DNA of 32,170 bases from Magnetospirillum sp. WYHS-4 (lineage in GTDB: Bacteria > Pseudomonadota > Alphaproteobacteria > Rhodospirillales > GLO-3). The notes beneath the pieces were generated by a model. It had not been told where the DNA came from, searched no databases, and was given only the letters and a program-made list of their open reading frames with translations. How positions within the stretch are numbered: the first letter of the stretch is position 1; each line of letters opens with the position of its first letter. Positions 7,566-16,351 of this stretch are shown here, piece after piece. The DNA is taken from NCBI GenBank assembly GCA_039908345.1, contig JAMOBD010000036.1:1-32170 (forward strand), read 5' to 3'. The translations under genes were made by a program, and so were the position numbers.

Positions 7566-8573
7566 ATGGACGCCGTCCAGCTCAGCCTTCCCGCCTTGGT
7601 GCTCATCATCGCCGTGGCGCTCGCCTTCGACATGATCAACGGAATGCACGATGCGGCGAATTCCATCGCCACCATCGTCTCGACACGGGTCCTGCCGCCC
7701 AAGTGGGCCGTCGTCTGGGCGGCCTTCTTCAATTTCATCGCCTTCCTGTTCTTCGGCCTGCACGTGGCCAAGATGGTGGGCACGGGCATCGTCTCGCCCA
7801 CGGTGGTCGATCCCTATCTGATCCTGGCCGCCTTGATCGGGGCCATCGCCTGGAACCTCATCACCTGGTGGATCGGTTTCCCTTCCTCCAGTTCCCATGC
7901 CTTGATCGGCGGACTGGTGGGCGCGGGGCTGGCCAAGGCGGGACTGGATGCCATCGTCGCCAAGGGTCTCGTCAAGACCACCGTCGCCATCTTCGCCTCG
8001 CCGATGACCGGCATGGTGCTGGCCCTGCTGCTGTTCGTATCGTTCTCCTGGCTGCTGCGCAACTCCCTGCCCTTCCTGGTGGACAGGCGTTTCCGCCAAC
8101 TCCAGTTCGTCTCGGCCTCGCTCTATTCCCTGGGCCATGGGGGCAACGACGCCCAGAAGACCATGGGAATCATCGCCGTGCTGCTGTTCTCCCAGGGCTA
8201 TCTGGGCGGCGAGTTCCACGTGCCGCTCTGGGTGGTTCTTTCGGCCCAGGCCGCGATGGGACTGGGGACGCTGATGGGCGGCTGGCGCATCGTCAGGACC
8301 ATGGGCTCCAAGATCACCGACCTGAAACCCTATCAGGGTTTCTGTGCCGAAACGGCCGGCGCCATGACCCTGTTCGGTGCCACCTGGCTGGGCATTCCGG
8401 TTTCCACCACCCACACCATCACCGGCGCCATCGTCGGCGTCGGCATGGCCCGGCGGTCCTCGGCGGTGCGCTGGGGCCTGGCGGGGCGGATCGTCTGGGC
8501 CTGGGTCTTCACCATACCGGCGGCGGGCGCCATTTCCTTCGCCAGCCTGAAGGTTATCGACCTGATCCGCTGA
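7566..8573 (+). CDS. pit: Low-affinity inorganic phosphate transporter, PiT family
   Basis: The 335-aa multi-spanning inner-membrane protein is a PiT-type carrier, which moves metal-phosphate complexes in symport with protons. Both internal-repeat signatures are visible: DMINGMHDAANSIATIV (22-38) and SLGHGGNDAQKTMGII (188-203). The paired substrate motifs FPSSSSHALIGG (105-116) and GIPVSTTHTITGA in the second half are also present. The protein is short, like S. meliloti Pit rather than E. coli PitA, lacking the long central loop. It follows the DUF47 gene by 9 bases. The Pho-box-like array upstream suggests that the pair responds to phosphate status. Confidence 0.94.
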   Translation: MDAVQLSLPALVLIIAVALAFDMINGMHDAANSIATIVSTRVLPPKWAVVWAAFFNFIAFLFFGLHVAKMVGTGIVSPTVVDPYLILAALIGAIAWNLITWWIGFPSSSSHALIGGLVGAGLAKAGLDAIVAKGLVKTTVAIFASPMTGMVLALLLFVSFSWLLRNSLPFLVDRRFRQLQFVSASLYSLGHGGNDAQKTMGIIAVLLFSQGYLGGEFHVPLWVVLSAQAAMGLGTLMGGWRIVRTMGSKITDLKPYQGFCAETAGAMTLFGATWLGIPVSTTHTITGAIVGVGMARRSSAVRWGLAGRIVWAWVFTIPAAGAISFASLKVIDLIR

Positions 8574-8593
8574 TCCCTGCGCTATAAATGGGC

Positions 8594-10339
8594 ATGGAAC
8601 GCCCCCTGCCCTTGCGCCCCGAGGTCCTGGTCCCCACCGCCGCACTCGCCGCGATGGCCCTGGCCCTGGCATGGCCGACGGATTCCTGGGTGCTGGATAC
8701 GGACGGCTACCAGCGGCTCAACCGGGTGGTCCAGTTGCTGGAAGGCGGCGGGTGGTACGATGCCGTCTTCCACCGCAGCAACCCGCCGGACGGCGAGGTT
8801 CTGCACTGGACGCGCCCCCTTGACGCCCTGCTGGCCCTTTTCGCCCTGCCCTTGCTGCCTTTCGTTTCCGCCAGGGAAGCCTTGCTGTGGTCGTCGCCGG
8901 TTGCCATCCTGGTCCAGGGCTGGATCGGCGTGGCGGCCTTCGTCTGGGCCTTGCGCCCCTTCGTCCCATCGAAAAGCCTGGGTTACGCGGGGTTGCTGTT
9001 CGCCGTCCAGCCGGCCATCTTCGGGCGCGCCTTCATGCCCAACCAGCCGGACCACCACGGCCTCCTGATCCTGCTGTTCGCCTTTCTGCTGGGCGCGGCC
9101 TTGCGCATCGCCGCCGGAAAGGCCATGGACCGGACGGCTTTCCTGGGCGGCCTGGCCGGCGGCCTGTCCCTATGGGTCAGCCCGGAGACTCTCGCCCCCC
9201 TGGCCGTCTTCACCGGGCTCGCCGGCCTGGCCTGGCTGCGGGAAGGACGGCGCGAGCTTGCCCGCGACATGGTCCTGCTCTGGTCCGGACTGACCCTGGC
9301 GGTGGCCGTCTCCCTGCCCTTGGAACGCCCGCCGGCCGACCTGGGAGCGGTGGAATTCGACCGCCTGTCCCTGCCCCATCTCGGGCTGGCGGTGGCGGGT
9401 ACCCTCGGCTGGTTCGCCCTGGCCCGGGCACCGGCGCTCGGGACCCGGGGCCGCATCGCGCTGGCCTTGTCCCTGGGGGGCGCGGCGGGCTTGGTCCTCC
9501 ACCTAGCGTTTCCCGGCGTCCTGCTGGGACCGCTGGCGATGACGGACAAGTGGTTTGCCGCGATCTACAACGCGGCGACCCCGGAGAACCTGCCCCTCGT
9601 CTCCCGAAGCGGCTTCGATGCGGGCCCGGCCGCCTACGCGCTGGGCCTGCCGACGGCCGGACTGGCTATCCTGGCTTGGCGGGCCGTTCGGCAACCGACC
9701 GGGCCGTGGGGCGAGTTCTGGGTCCTTCTGGCCCTGCTTCCCTTCGCCATCATGGGCGCGGCCATGGTCCGCTGGGCCATTTACGCGGAGGTGCTGGCCG
9801 CCGCCGTCGTCCTGGTGGCCCTGGGGGCGCGGCTGACAGACCGTCCGTCCGTCCGCGGCCTCGTCCTTCTGGCGGCCGCGATGGGACCGGTCCTGGCGGG
9901 TGCCGTCCTCGACGGCCTGCGATGGGGGACGCCTCCCGCCAGACCCTTCGGATGCGACGTCGGCCCGGTCCTGCCGATCCTGAACGGCGCCTTCGGCGAG
10001 CGGCAGCGGACCATCCTGGCCGACGGCGAAGGGCCGCGACTCCTGTTCGACAGCCCGCACCGGGTGGTGACCATCGGCTTCCACCGGGACGCCCCGCGGG
10101 TGATGGCGATCTGGCGGGCCCTGGCGGCGCCGGACGACGGCCCTTTGCGAATTCTGGCGCGGGATCGGGGCGCCGAGTTGCTGCTGATCTGCCCCGGACA
10201 GGACAACCCGCTAGCCCCTCCGGCACCGCCCGCCCTCGCCGCCCGGCTTGCCGACGAAACCCCGGCCTGGCTGTGGCGCATCGAGATTCCCGGAGCCGGC
10301 CCCCGCGGCTACCGGCTGTTCGAGGTTCGAAAGCCCTAG
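8594..10339 (+). CDS. STT3/GT-C-like multi-spanning membrane protein, paralogue 1
   Basis: About 581 aa with at least ten hydrophobic segments up to residue ~440 and a hydrophilic C-terminal region. Near the N-terminus VLDTDGYQRL has a D-x-D (Asp35, Asp37) in the first predicted outer loop, followed by NPPDGEVLHWTRPLD. Then comes NQPDHHG (Asp153-His155) and a PENLP (Glu331) before the last helices, with MVRW near the end. The spacing resembles the DxD, DHH and SExxP-type loop residues of STT3/AglB oligosaccharyltransferases, so a lipid-sugar-using GT-C glycosyltransferase is likely; the WWDYG motif is absent. The start at 8594 matches the paralogue's MERPL; ATG 8588 is possible. There is no Shine-Dalgarno sequence, but TATAAA ends 5 bases before the ATG. 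It follows pit by 20 bases. Confidence 0.7.
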   Translation: MERPLPLRPEVLVPTAALAAMALALAWPTDSWVLDTDGYQRLNRVVQLLEGGGWYDAVFHRSNPPDGEVLHWTRPLDALLALFALPLLPFVSAREALLWSSPVAILVQGWIGVAAFVWALRPFVPSKSLGYAGLLFAVQPAIFGRAFMPNQPDHHGLLILLFAFLLGAALRIAAGKAMDRTAFLGGLAGGLSLWVSPETLAPLAVFTGLAGLAWLREGRRELARDMVLLWSGLTLAVAVSLPLERPPADLGAVEFDRLSLPHLGLAVAGTLGWFALARAPALGTRGRIALALSLGGAAGLVLHLAFPGVLLGPLAMTDKWFAAIYNAATPENLPLVSRSGFDAGPAAYALGLPTAGLAILAWRAVRQPTGPWGEFWVLLALLPFAIMGAAMVRWAIYAEVLAAAVVLVALGARLTDRPSVRGLVLLAAAMGPVLAGAVLDGLRWGTPPARPFGCDVGPVLPILNGAFGERQRTILADGEGPRLLFDSPHRVVTIGFHRDAPRVMAIWRALAAPDDGPLRILARDRGAELLLICPGQDNPLAPPAPPALAARLADETPAWLWRIEIPGAGPRGYRLFEVRKP

Positions 10340-10350
10340 TGCCGGGAGGC

Positions 10351-10380
10351 TTTACGCTCCACCCGCTTCTTGCGTATGTT
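10351..10380 (+). promoter_or_regulatory. Putative promoter giving a leaderless transcript of paralogue 2
   Basis: TTTACG (10351-10356) and TATGTT (10375-10380) are separated by 18 bases, four of six matches each. The last base of the -10 is exactly seven positions before the A of the ATG at 10387, so transcription would begin at the start codon. No ribosome binding site is present. The first paralogue has a similar layout, with TATAAA at 8583-8588 before the ATG at 8594. Confidence 0.35.
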
Positions 10381-10386
10381 CCGGCC

Positions 10387-12102
10387 ATGGAACGTCCCTT
10401 GGCCCTGCGCGCCGAAGTCCTGGTCCCGACCGCTCTGGTGGCGTTGGCCGCGGCTCTTGCCGCCTGGACGGTGCCGGGCGTCTCGCCCTTTTCCTGGGTG
10501 CTCGATCTGGACGGCTACGTCCGCCTGAATCGGGTGGTCCAGTTGATCCAGGACCGCGACTGGTACGACGGCGTCATGCACCGGGTGAATCCGCCCATCG
10601 GCGAATCCTCCCACTGGACCCGCCCCGTGGACCTGCTGATCCTGCTGGCGGCGTCGCCCTTCCTTCCTTTCCTGCCGCTCCGCCAGGCGCTTCTGGCTGC
10701 GGCGCCCTTGGCGGCTCTGCTTGCCGTCTGGGGGACGGTCGCCGCCTTTTCCTGGGCGGTCCGCCCCGTCCTTTCGGCCCGCATGCGGCCGCTGGCGGCC
10801 ATGCTGCTGGCGGCTCCGCCGGCGCTCCTGTTGTCCGTCTTCGCGCCCAACACCGCCGACCACCACGGCCCGATGGCCGCGATCTTCGCGCTGGTCATGG
10901 GTAGCGTCCTGCGGATCGCCGCCGGAACGGCCAAGCCCTGCACGGCCGTCTGGGGCGGCGTCGCGGGCGGAATCGGACTGTGGATCGGAATCGAGACCCT
11001 GGCCCCGCTGGCCGTGCTCACCCTGGCGGCGGGCTTGGCCTGGACCCACTCGGGGGATGGCCGGATCGCTCGCGGCATGGGACTGTTCTGGATGGGCGCG
11101 GCGACCGCCGCCAGCCTCGCCTTGCCGGCCGAACGGCCCTTGGCCGCCCTTCTCGCCGTGGAATACGACACCTTGTCCCTGCCTTACGCGGCCCTGTCCT
11201 GGGTGGTGGCGGCCGGATGGGTCGCCTTGAAGCGGACGCCCCCGCCCCGGTGGGAAGGCCGGCTGGTGCGCGCCGTCCTGGTGGCGGGACTGGGTATGGC
11301 CGTCGTCTTGACGGTCTTTCCCGGTTTCCGCCACGGGCCGCTGGCCGGGATGGAGCCGTGGCTGGAACGGGCCATCATGGTGTTGAGCAATCCGGAGAAC
11401 CAGCCGGTCAAGAACGGGGCCGCCTTTTTCGCTGTTCTCGGGCTTCCGGTCCTGGCCTTGGCCGCCCTGGCCGTGGAATGGCGATTGCGGCCCGCCGGGC
11501 GGAAGGCGGAACTCTGGGTGTTCCTGGGCCTCGTTCCGTTCATCGCCATGACCGCCGGCATGATGCGCTGGGCCGGCTACCCGGCGATTTTGGCCTTGCC
11601 GCCCTTGGTCATGCTGGCCGAGCGCCTGCTTGGCCGCCACCGCCTTCTGGGACTGGCGGCCTTGCCTTCGTTCGCCGTCCTGCCCTATCTGGGACCGGCG
11701 CTGTTCGAAGCCGAACCGGTCCCCCCCCAGTGCCTCCACGCCCCGGTCATGGCGGCCCTCGGGATGGCCGACCGGCCGCGGCTGGTCCTGGCCGACGGCC
11801 TGGCGGCGCGCATTCTCTTCGAAACGCCCCATTCGGTGGTCACCACCTGGCTCCATCGGGGCGGCCCGCGGGTCGCCGGGATCTGGCGGGCCCTGGCGGC
11901 GCCGGACGATACGGCCCTTCGCGCCCTGGTGCACAGGCATGGCGCGGAACTCGTCGCCTTCTGTCCCCTCGACCGCAACCCGGCCGCCGGGGGCACGGCC
12001 CGGACCCTGGCCCAGCGCTTGGCCGAGGAGCCGCCGCCGCCCTGGCTGCGGCGGGTTCCCTTGGCGGGTGGGCGCTACCTCCTGTTCGAGGTGGTGGACT
12101 GA
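10387..12102 (+). CDS. STT3/GT-C-like multi-spanning membrane protein, paralogue 2
   Basis: The 571-aa product aligns with paralogue 1 throughout: MERPLALRAEVLVPTA, VLDLDGYVRLNRVVQLI (Asp40, Asp42), VNPPIGESSHWTRPVDLL, APNTADHHGPM (Asp158-His160), NPENQPVKNG and MMRW. The soluble end carries ETPHSVVTTWLHRGGPRV and IWRALAAPDD, nearly identical to DSPHRVVTIGFHRD and IWRALAAPDD in its partner. The conserved acidic loop residues support the same GT-C fold, and the duplication suggests two acceptors, two sugars or a heteromer. PENQP resembles the SEHQP loop of eukaryotic STT3. The gene lies 47 bases after paralogue 1, has no ribosome binding site, and its last 28 bases overlap the convergent RND gene. 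Function unknown. Confidence 0.7.
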   Translation: MERPLALRAEVLVPTALVALAAALAAWTVPGVSPFSWVLDLDGYVRLNRVVQLIQDRDWYDGVMHRVNPPIGESSHWTRPVDLLILLAASPFLPFLPLRQALLAAAPLAALLAVWGTVAAFSWAVRPVLSARMRPLAAMLLAAPPALLLSVFAPNTADHHGPMAAIFALVMGSVLRIAAGTAKPCTAVWGGVAGGIGLWIGIETLAPLAVLTLAAGLAWTHSGDGRIARGMGLFWMGAATAASLALPAERPLAALLAVEYDTLSLPYAALSWVVAAGWVALKRTPPPRWEGRLVRAVLVAGLGMAVVLTVFPGFRHGPLAGMEPWLERAIMVLSNPENQPVKNGAAFFAVLGLPVLALAALAVEWRLRPAGRKAELWVFLGLVPFIAMTAGMMRWAGYPAILALPPLVMLAERLLGRHRLLGLAALPSFAVLPYLGPALFEAEPVPPQCLHAPVMAALGMADRPRLVLADGLAARILFETPHSVVTTWLHRGGPRVAGIWRALAAPDDTALRALVHRHGAELVAFCPLDRNPAAGGTARTLAQRLAEEPPPPWLRRVPLAGGRYLLFEVVD

Positions 12103-15100
12103 AGCCCTGCGCGCCGCCGCGCCCAGGCCAGCCAGAGCCGATCCGCGATCCGCCGCCGCAACCCACCGCCCCGGAACATGAGCGCGCAAGGGGTGACGAT
12201 GAGGGTGAGCACGGTGGCGAATCCCAGCCCGAAGACCATGGCGGTCGCCAGTTGGGTCCACCATTGCATGGCCGGCGCTCCGACGGTGGCTTCGCGCGCC
12301 ACGAAGTCGACGTTCAACTGGAGCATCATGGGCAACAGGCCCAGCACGGCGGTAAAAGCGGTCAGGAACACCGGGCGCACCCGCTGGGCGCCGGTCTTGA
12401 CGACGGCGTCCCTCAGGTTCAGGCCGGTCTCGCGGCGCAGGCGGTCGAAGGTGTCGATCAGCACGATGTTGTTGTTGACGATCACGCCGGCCAAGGCGAT
12501 GACGCCGATGCCGGTCATGACGATGCCGAAGGGCTGGTCCATGACCATCAGGCCGACGAAGACCCCCAGGGTGGACATCACCACCGCCGACAGGATCAGC
12601 AGGGCGGAAAAGAAGCTGTTGAACTGGGCGATCAGGATGACGCCGATCAGCGCCAGAGCGACACCGAAGGCCTTGAGCAGGAAGGCTTCCGCCTTCTTCT
12701 GTTCCTCGTCCTCGCCTTTGAAACGGACCTTGATGCCGGGGTCCAGGCCGGCCTCGCGGGCGATCCAGGCGGCGATCACGGGCACCTTGTCGGCGGGCAG
12801 CACGCCTTCTTCCACGTCGGCCTTGACCGCCATGACGCGCCGGCCATCGGTGCGGTTCACCGTGCCGACCTTCTGGCGCGCCTCGCGGGTGACGAAGCTG
12901 GAAATGGGAACCGCGCCGTCCTGGCCGGCGACGCGCACATGGTCGAGCCGCTCGATGGTCCGGTATTCGGGCGGATAGCGGACGATGATGTCGATCTCGT
13001 CGGTGCTGTCGTCGGGCCGGTAGGCGCCCAGCTTGAAGCCGTTGGTCAGCATCTGCACCGACTGGCCGACGGCGCCGACGCTGGCGCCGAACTTGGCGGC
13101 CTGCGGCCGGTCGACCGCGATCTGCCAGTCGATGCCGGGTAGCGGCCGGCTGTCTTCCACGTTGCGCAGGCCCGGCATGGCCTCCAGGAAGGCCCTCACC
13201 TTGGCGGCGGCGGGCGGCAGCAAGGCCGGCTCGCGTGCCGAAAGTTCGACCTGGATCGGCTTGCCGACCGGGGGGCCGGCCTCCTCCTTGCGGATTTCTA
13301 CCTGGATGCCCGCCAGATCGGCGGTCCGCGCCTTCGCCTCGGCCAGGATTTCGGGGGCCTTGCGGCGCTTCTTCCAATCGACGAATTCGAAGGTCAGGGA
13401 ACCGATCACGTCCTCGGCATCCTCGCTCATCTGCTCGCGGCCGGTGCGGCTATAGACGGAAGCCAGTTCGGGCATGCCGAGGACGCGGGCTTCGACCTCG
13501 CGCATCAGGGCGTCCTTCTCGAAGATCGACAGGTTGCCGCGCGCCTTGACCTGCAGCTTGGCGAACTTGGGTTCCACGTCGGGGAAGAACTCGACGCCCT
13601 TGCCGATGGCGCCATAAAGGAACTGGACCCCGAACAGCAGCGCCACCGAGGCGATCACCACCTTGCCCGGATGGTCGAGCGCCTTGTCCAGGACCTTCAC
13701 GTAAAGCCCGAGGGGTCCGTGCAGACGGCGCAGGTCGTCGACCGGAGCGGCGTCGGCCAGCAGGCGCATGTCTTCCTGCTCGCCGCTGCCCGGCCGGCCG
13801 AACAGGGCGCCCAGGACGGGAACGAACAGTAGGGCCATGGCGATGGAAGCCCCCAGCGTCGCCATCAAGGTCATGGGCAGGTAGCGCATGAACTGGCCCA
13901 CCACGCCCGGCCAGAACATCAGCGGCAGGAAGGCGGCGATGGTTGTCAGGGTGGACGAAACCACGGGGGCGAACATGTGGCGGGTCGACAGGGCGTAGGC
14001 TTCCGTCCTGCTCATGCCTTCCAGCATTTTGCGGTCGGCGTATTCGGTGACCACCACCGCCCCGTCGACCAGCATGCCGACCGCCATTATCAGGCTGAAC
14101 AGCACCACGATGTTGATGGTCATGCCCATCATGCCGACCAGCAGGATGGCGGCCAGGAAGGAACCGGGAATGGCGATCGCCACCAGCGCCGAGGACCGCC
14201 CGCCCAAGGCCCCCACCACGACGATCACCACCAGCAGCGAGGCGGTAATCACGCTGTTGTTCAAGTCGTTCAGCATGGTGCGGATGTCGTCGGACTTGTC
14301 TTGCAGGAAGGACACCCGGACGGCTTGGCGCACCGGCTCGGGCCAGTTCCTGCGCTCGGTCTCGACGGCTTCCTGCACGGCGGCGATGGTCTCGATGATG
14401 TTCTGGCCGGTGCGCTTGACCACCTCCAGGACCAGCGCCGGGCGGCCGTTGACCCGGGCGAAGCTTTCCGGGTCCTTGTAGGTGCGCCTCGCCTCGCCGA
14501 TGTCCCCCAGGTGGACGACGGCGTCGCCGTCCACCTTCACGGGCTGTTGGACGATATCCTGGATGCCCTCGTAAAGGCCCGGCACCTTGACCGCGAAGCG
14601 GCCGTGCCCGGTATCCTGGGAACCGGCGGCCACCAGCTTGTTGCTGGCGCCGACGCTGCGCAGGGCCTCGTCCGGCGTCAGCCCGTAGCTTTCGACCTTG
14701 ATGGGATCGATCAGGATTTCCACCGCTTCCTCGCGGTCGCCCGCGATGCGCACCTCCAGCACCTGGGACAGGCTTTCGACGCTTTCCTTGAGATCGCGGG
14801 CCAGGCGGATCAGGGCCCGTTCCGGGATGTCGCCCGCGAGCGAGACCAGCAGGACGGGAAAGAGGCTGAAGTTGACCTCGTGGACGGTGGGTTCCTCGGT
14901 ATCCTTGGGCAGGTCCGGCTTGGCGAGATCGACCTTTTGGCGGACGTCGTTCATTGCCAAATCGACGTCGAAACCGGCTTCGAATTCCAGGACCACGTTG
15001 GCCCCGCCCTCGAAGGCCGAAGCCCGCATTTCCTTGATGCCCTCGATGGCCCGCAGTTTCTGTTCCATCGGCCGCACCAGCAGCCGTTCGGCATCCTCGG

Positions 15101-15269
15101 GCGAGATGCCTTCGTGGACCATCTTGACGTAGAGGATGGGTATGTTGACGTCCGGGTCCGCCTCCTTGGGGATGGTGGCGAAGGTGACGATTCCGGCCAC
15201 CAGCAGGAAGACCAGGGTGCTGAGGACCAGGCGCGAGCGCTCGAAGGCCCCTTCAATGAAGCCGTGCAT
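12075..15269 (-). CDS. RND-family efflux pump, inner-membrane permease
   Basis: A 1064-aa AcrB-like permease: an N-terminal membrane helix (LVLSTLVFLLVAGIVTFATI), a first large periplasmic loop with DPDVNIPILYVKM and GISPEDAERLLVRPMEQKL, then helices 2-6 and a second loop and helix set. The helix-4 proton-relay position reads MLVDGAVVVTEY, with one aspartate (Asp402) and a glycine where drug pumps of the AcrB type have a D-D pair. Helix 10 reads GVIVNNNIVLID without the relay lysine. It therefore belongs to the HAE-like branch with V-N-N, and the substrate cannot be told. Its ATG overlaps the stop of the fusion-protein gene by one base (TGATG). It is the last gene of the PadR-MFP-RND operon, and no outer-membrane channel gene is encoded nearby. 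Confidence 0.93.
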   Translation of the reverse strand: MHGFIEGAFERSRLVLSTLVFLLVAGIVTFATIPKEADPDVNIPILYVKMVHEGISPEDAERLLVRPMEQKLRAIEGIKEMRASAFEGGANVVLEFEAGFDVDLAMNDVRQKVDLAKPDLPKDTEEPTVHEVNFSLFPVLLVSLAGDIPERALIRLARDLKESVESLSQVLEVRIAGDREEAVEILIDPIKVESYGLTPDEALRSVGASNKLVAAGSQDTGHGRFAVKVPGLYEGIQDIVQQPVKVDGDAVVHLGDIGEARRTYKDPESFARVNGRPALVLEVVKRTGQNIIETIAAVQEAVETERRNWPEPVRQAVRVSFLQDKSDDIRTMLNDLNNSVITASLLVVIVVVGALGGRSSALVAIAIPGSFLAAILLVGMMGMTINIVVLFSLIMAVGMLVDGAVVVTEYADRKMLEGMSRTEAYALSTRHMFAPVVSSTLTTIAAFLPLMFWPGVVGQFMRYLPMTLMATLGASIAMALLFVPVLGALFGRPGSGEQEDMRLLADAAPVDDLRRLHGPLGLYVKVLDKALDHPGKVVIASVALLFGVQFLYGAIGKGVEFFPDVEPKFAKLQVKARGNLSIFEKDALMREVEARVLGMPELASVYSRTGREQMSEDAEDVIGSLTFEFVDWKKRRKAPEILAEAKARTADLAGIQVEIRKEEAGPPVGKPIQVELSAREPALLPPAAAKVRAFLEAMPGLRNVEDSRPLPGIDWQIAVDRPQAAKFGASVGAVGQSVQMLTNGFKLGAYRPDDSTDEIDIIVRYPPEYRTIERLDHVRVAGQDGAVPISSFVTREARQKVGTVNRTDGRRVMAVKADVEEGVLPADKVPVIAAWIAREAGLDPGIKVRFKGEDEEQKKAEAFLLKAFGVALALIGVILIAQFNSFFSALLILSAVVMSTLGVFVGLMVMDQPFGIVMTGIGVIALAGVIVNNNIVLIDTFDRLRRETGLNLRDAVVKTGAQRVRPVFLTAFTAVLGLLPMMLQLNVDFVAREATVGAPAMQWWTQLATAMVFGLGFATVLTLIVTPCALMFRGGGLRRRIADRLWLAWARRRAGLQSTTSNRR

Positions 15270-16351
15270 CAGGGCGTCTCCGGATCGGGAACCGCCGTCA
15301 CCGCCTGGCCGGGCCGGACGAATTCCTGGCCCACGGTTATCAGCATGGCGCGCTCTGGCAGGCCGCCGACCCACAGGCCGTCGGCGGCGTCGGCCACCAG
15401 GTTAACGGCATGGAAGACCACCCTGCCCTCGCCGTCCACCGTCTTCACCCCCAGGACGCCGTTGTCGGCCAGGGTGAGGACGGACCGGGGAATGCGGTGC
15501 GCCTTGGCCCGGCCCGTATCGAGCCGCAGTTCTACGGTCAGGCCTTCGGCGATGGCGCCATCGGGGTTGGGGACCGCCACCTCGACGCGGAAGGTGCGGG
15601 TGGCCTTGGTGCCCGCCTTGGACAGGTAGCGGATGACGCCTTCCACCGGGCGGCCGTCGATCAGCCGGGCATGGGCGATGGCGCCCGGCTGCAACCGGCC
15701 CACGTCCCGTTCCGCCACTTCCGCCGCCACCAGGATCGGATCCAGGTCGATGATGCGGCCGGCCACGCCGCCCACGTCAAGATAATCGCCCACTTCCACC
15801 GGCAGTTCGTCCAACTGTCCGTCGAAGGGGGCGCGGATGGCTGTGCGCTCGATATCCAGGCGGGCGCTTTCCGCCGCCGCCTTGGCGGTTTCCAGCTTGG
15901 CCTTCTCGTCGGCCACCGTGACCTGGGACCGGAAGGACTTTTCGGCCAGTTGCCGTCCCGCGTCGTGGGACATGCGCGCCTGTTCGACCCGCGCCTCGGC
16001 CTCCGCCAAGCGGGCGCGGCGGTCGTCCATGGCCAAGCGGACGATCACATCGCCCTTGGTCACCGGGCCGCCCTTGCGGGCCACCACCTCGGCCACGCGG
16101 CCCGCGGTCTCGGCCTTGACCTCGACCCGACGCTCGGCTTCGGTACGGCCGAACAGCAGCAGTTCGCCCGGCCGTTCCTGGGCCGTCAGGTCGCGTACCC
16201 GGACCGTCGCCAAGGGCCGTTCAGCCGCTTCGGGGCCCGGTTCCGGATGGGTCTTGCCGTTGGCCGGGCTGCCGCCGCCCAGGTGGCCCGAAGCGATCCA
16301 GCCTACCGCCGCCACGGCCATCAGGGCGGCGGTTACGTAGGAACGTTTCAT
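15269..16351 (-). CDS. Periplasmic membrane-fusion (adaptor) protein of an RND efflux pump
   Basis: The 360-aa HlyD/AcrA-type adaptor would bridge the RND permease to an outer-membrane channel. An N-terminal signal or anchor (YVTAALMAVAAVGWIASG, no lipobox cysteine) is followed by the biotinyl-lipoyl half-motif GRVAEVVARKGGPVTKGD (about 83-100). Next come an alpha-hairpin (EAEARVEQARMSHDAGRQLA onward), the second lipoyl half RTAIRAPFDGQLDELPVEVG, a beta-barrel and a membrane-proximal domain. The start ATG 16351 overlaps the PadR stop in an ATGA and follows GAGGAAA; the longer open frame upstream is not homologous. Its own stop overlaps the permease start, so the three genes are translationally coupled. 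Confidence 0.93.
   Translation of the reverse strand: MKRSYVTAALMAVAAVGWIASGHLGGGSPANGKTHPEPGPEAAERPLATVRVRDLTAQERPGELLLFGRTEAERRVEVKAETAGRVAEVVARKGGPVTKGDVIVRLAMDDRRARLAEAEARVEQARMSHDAGRQLAEKSFRSQVTVADEKAKLETAKAAAESARLDIERTAIRAPFDGQLDELPVEVGDYLDVGGVAGRIIDLDPILVAAEVAERDVGRLQPGAIAHARLIDGRPVEGVIRYLSKAGTKATRTFRVEVAVPNPDGAIAEGLTVELRLDTGRAKAHRIPRSVLTLADNGVLGVKTVDGEGRVVFHAVNLVADAADGLWVGGLPERAMLITVGQEFVRPGQAVTAVPDPETP

Noticed and set aside
8887-10386. A long plus-strand frame running through GT-C paralogue 1 into paralogue 2
   Set aside because: In the first gene it is an Arg/Pro/Gly-rich shadow frame; only the part after ATG 10387 is a real protein. It is not a fusion.
12103-13377. A minus-strand frame of over 1000 codons spanning the GT-C genes and the end of the RND gene
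   Set aside because: Composition is Arg/Gly/Gln-rich without hydrophobic segments, and it overlaps three convincing genes in other frames.
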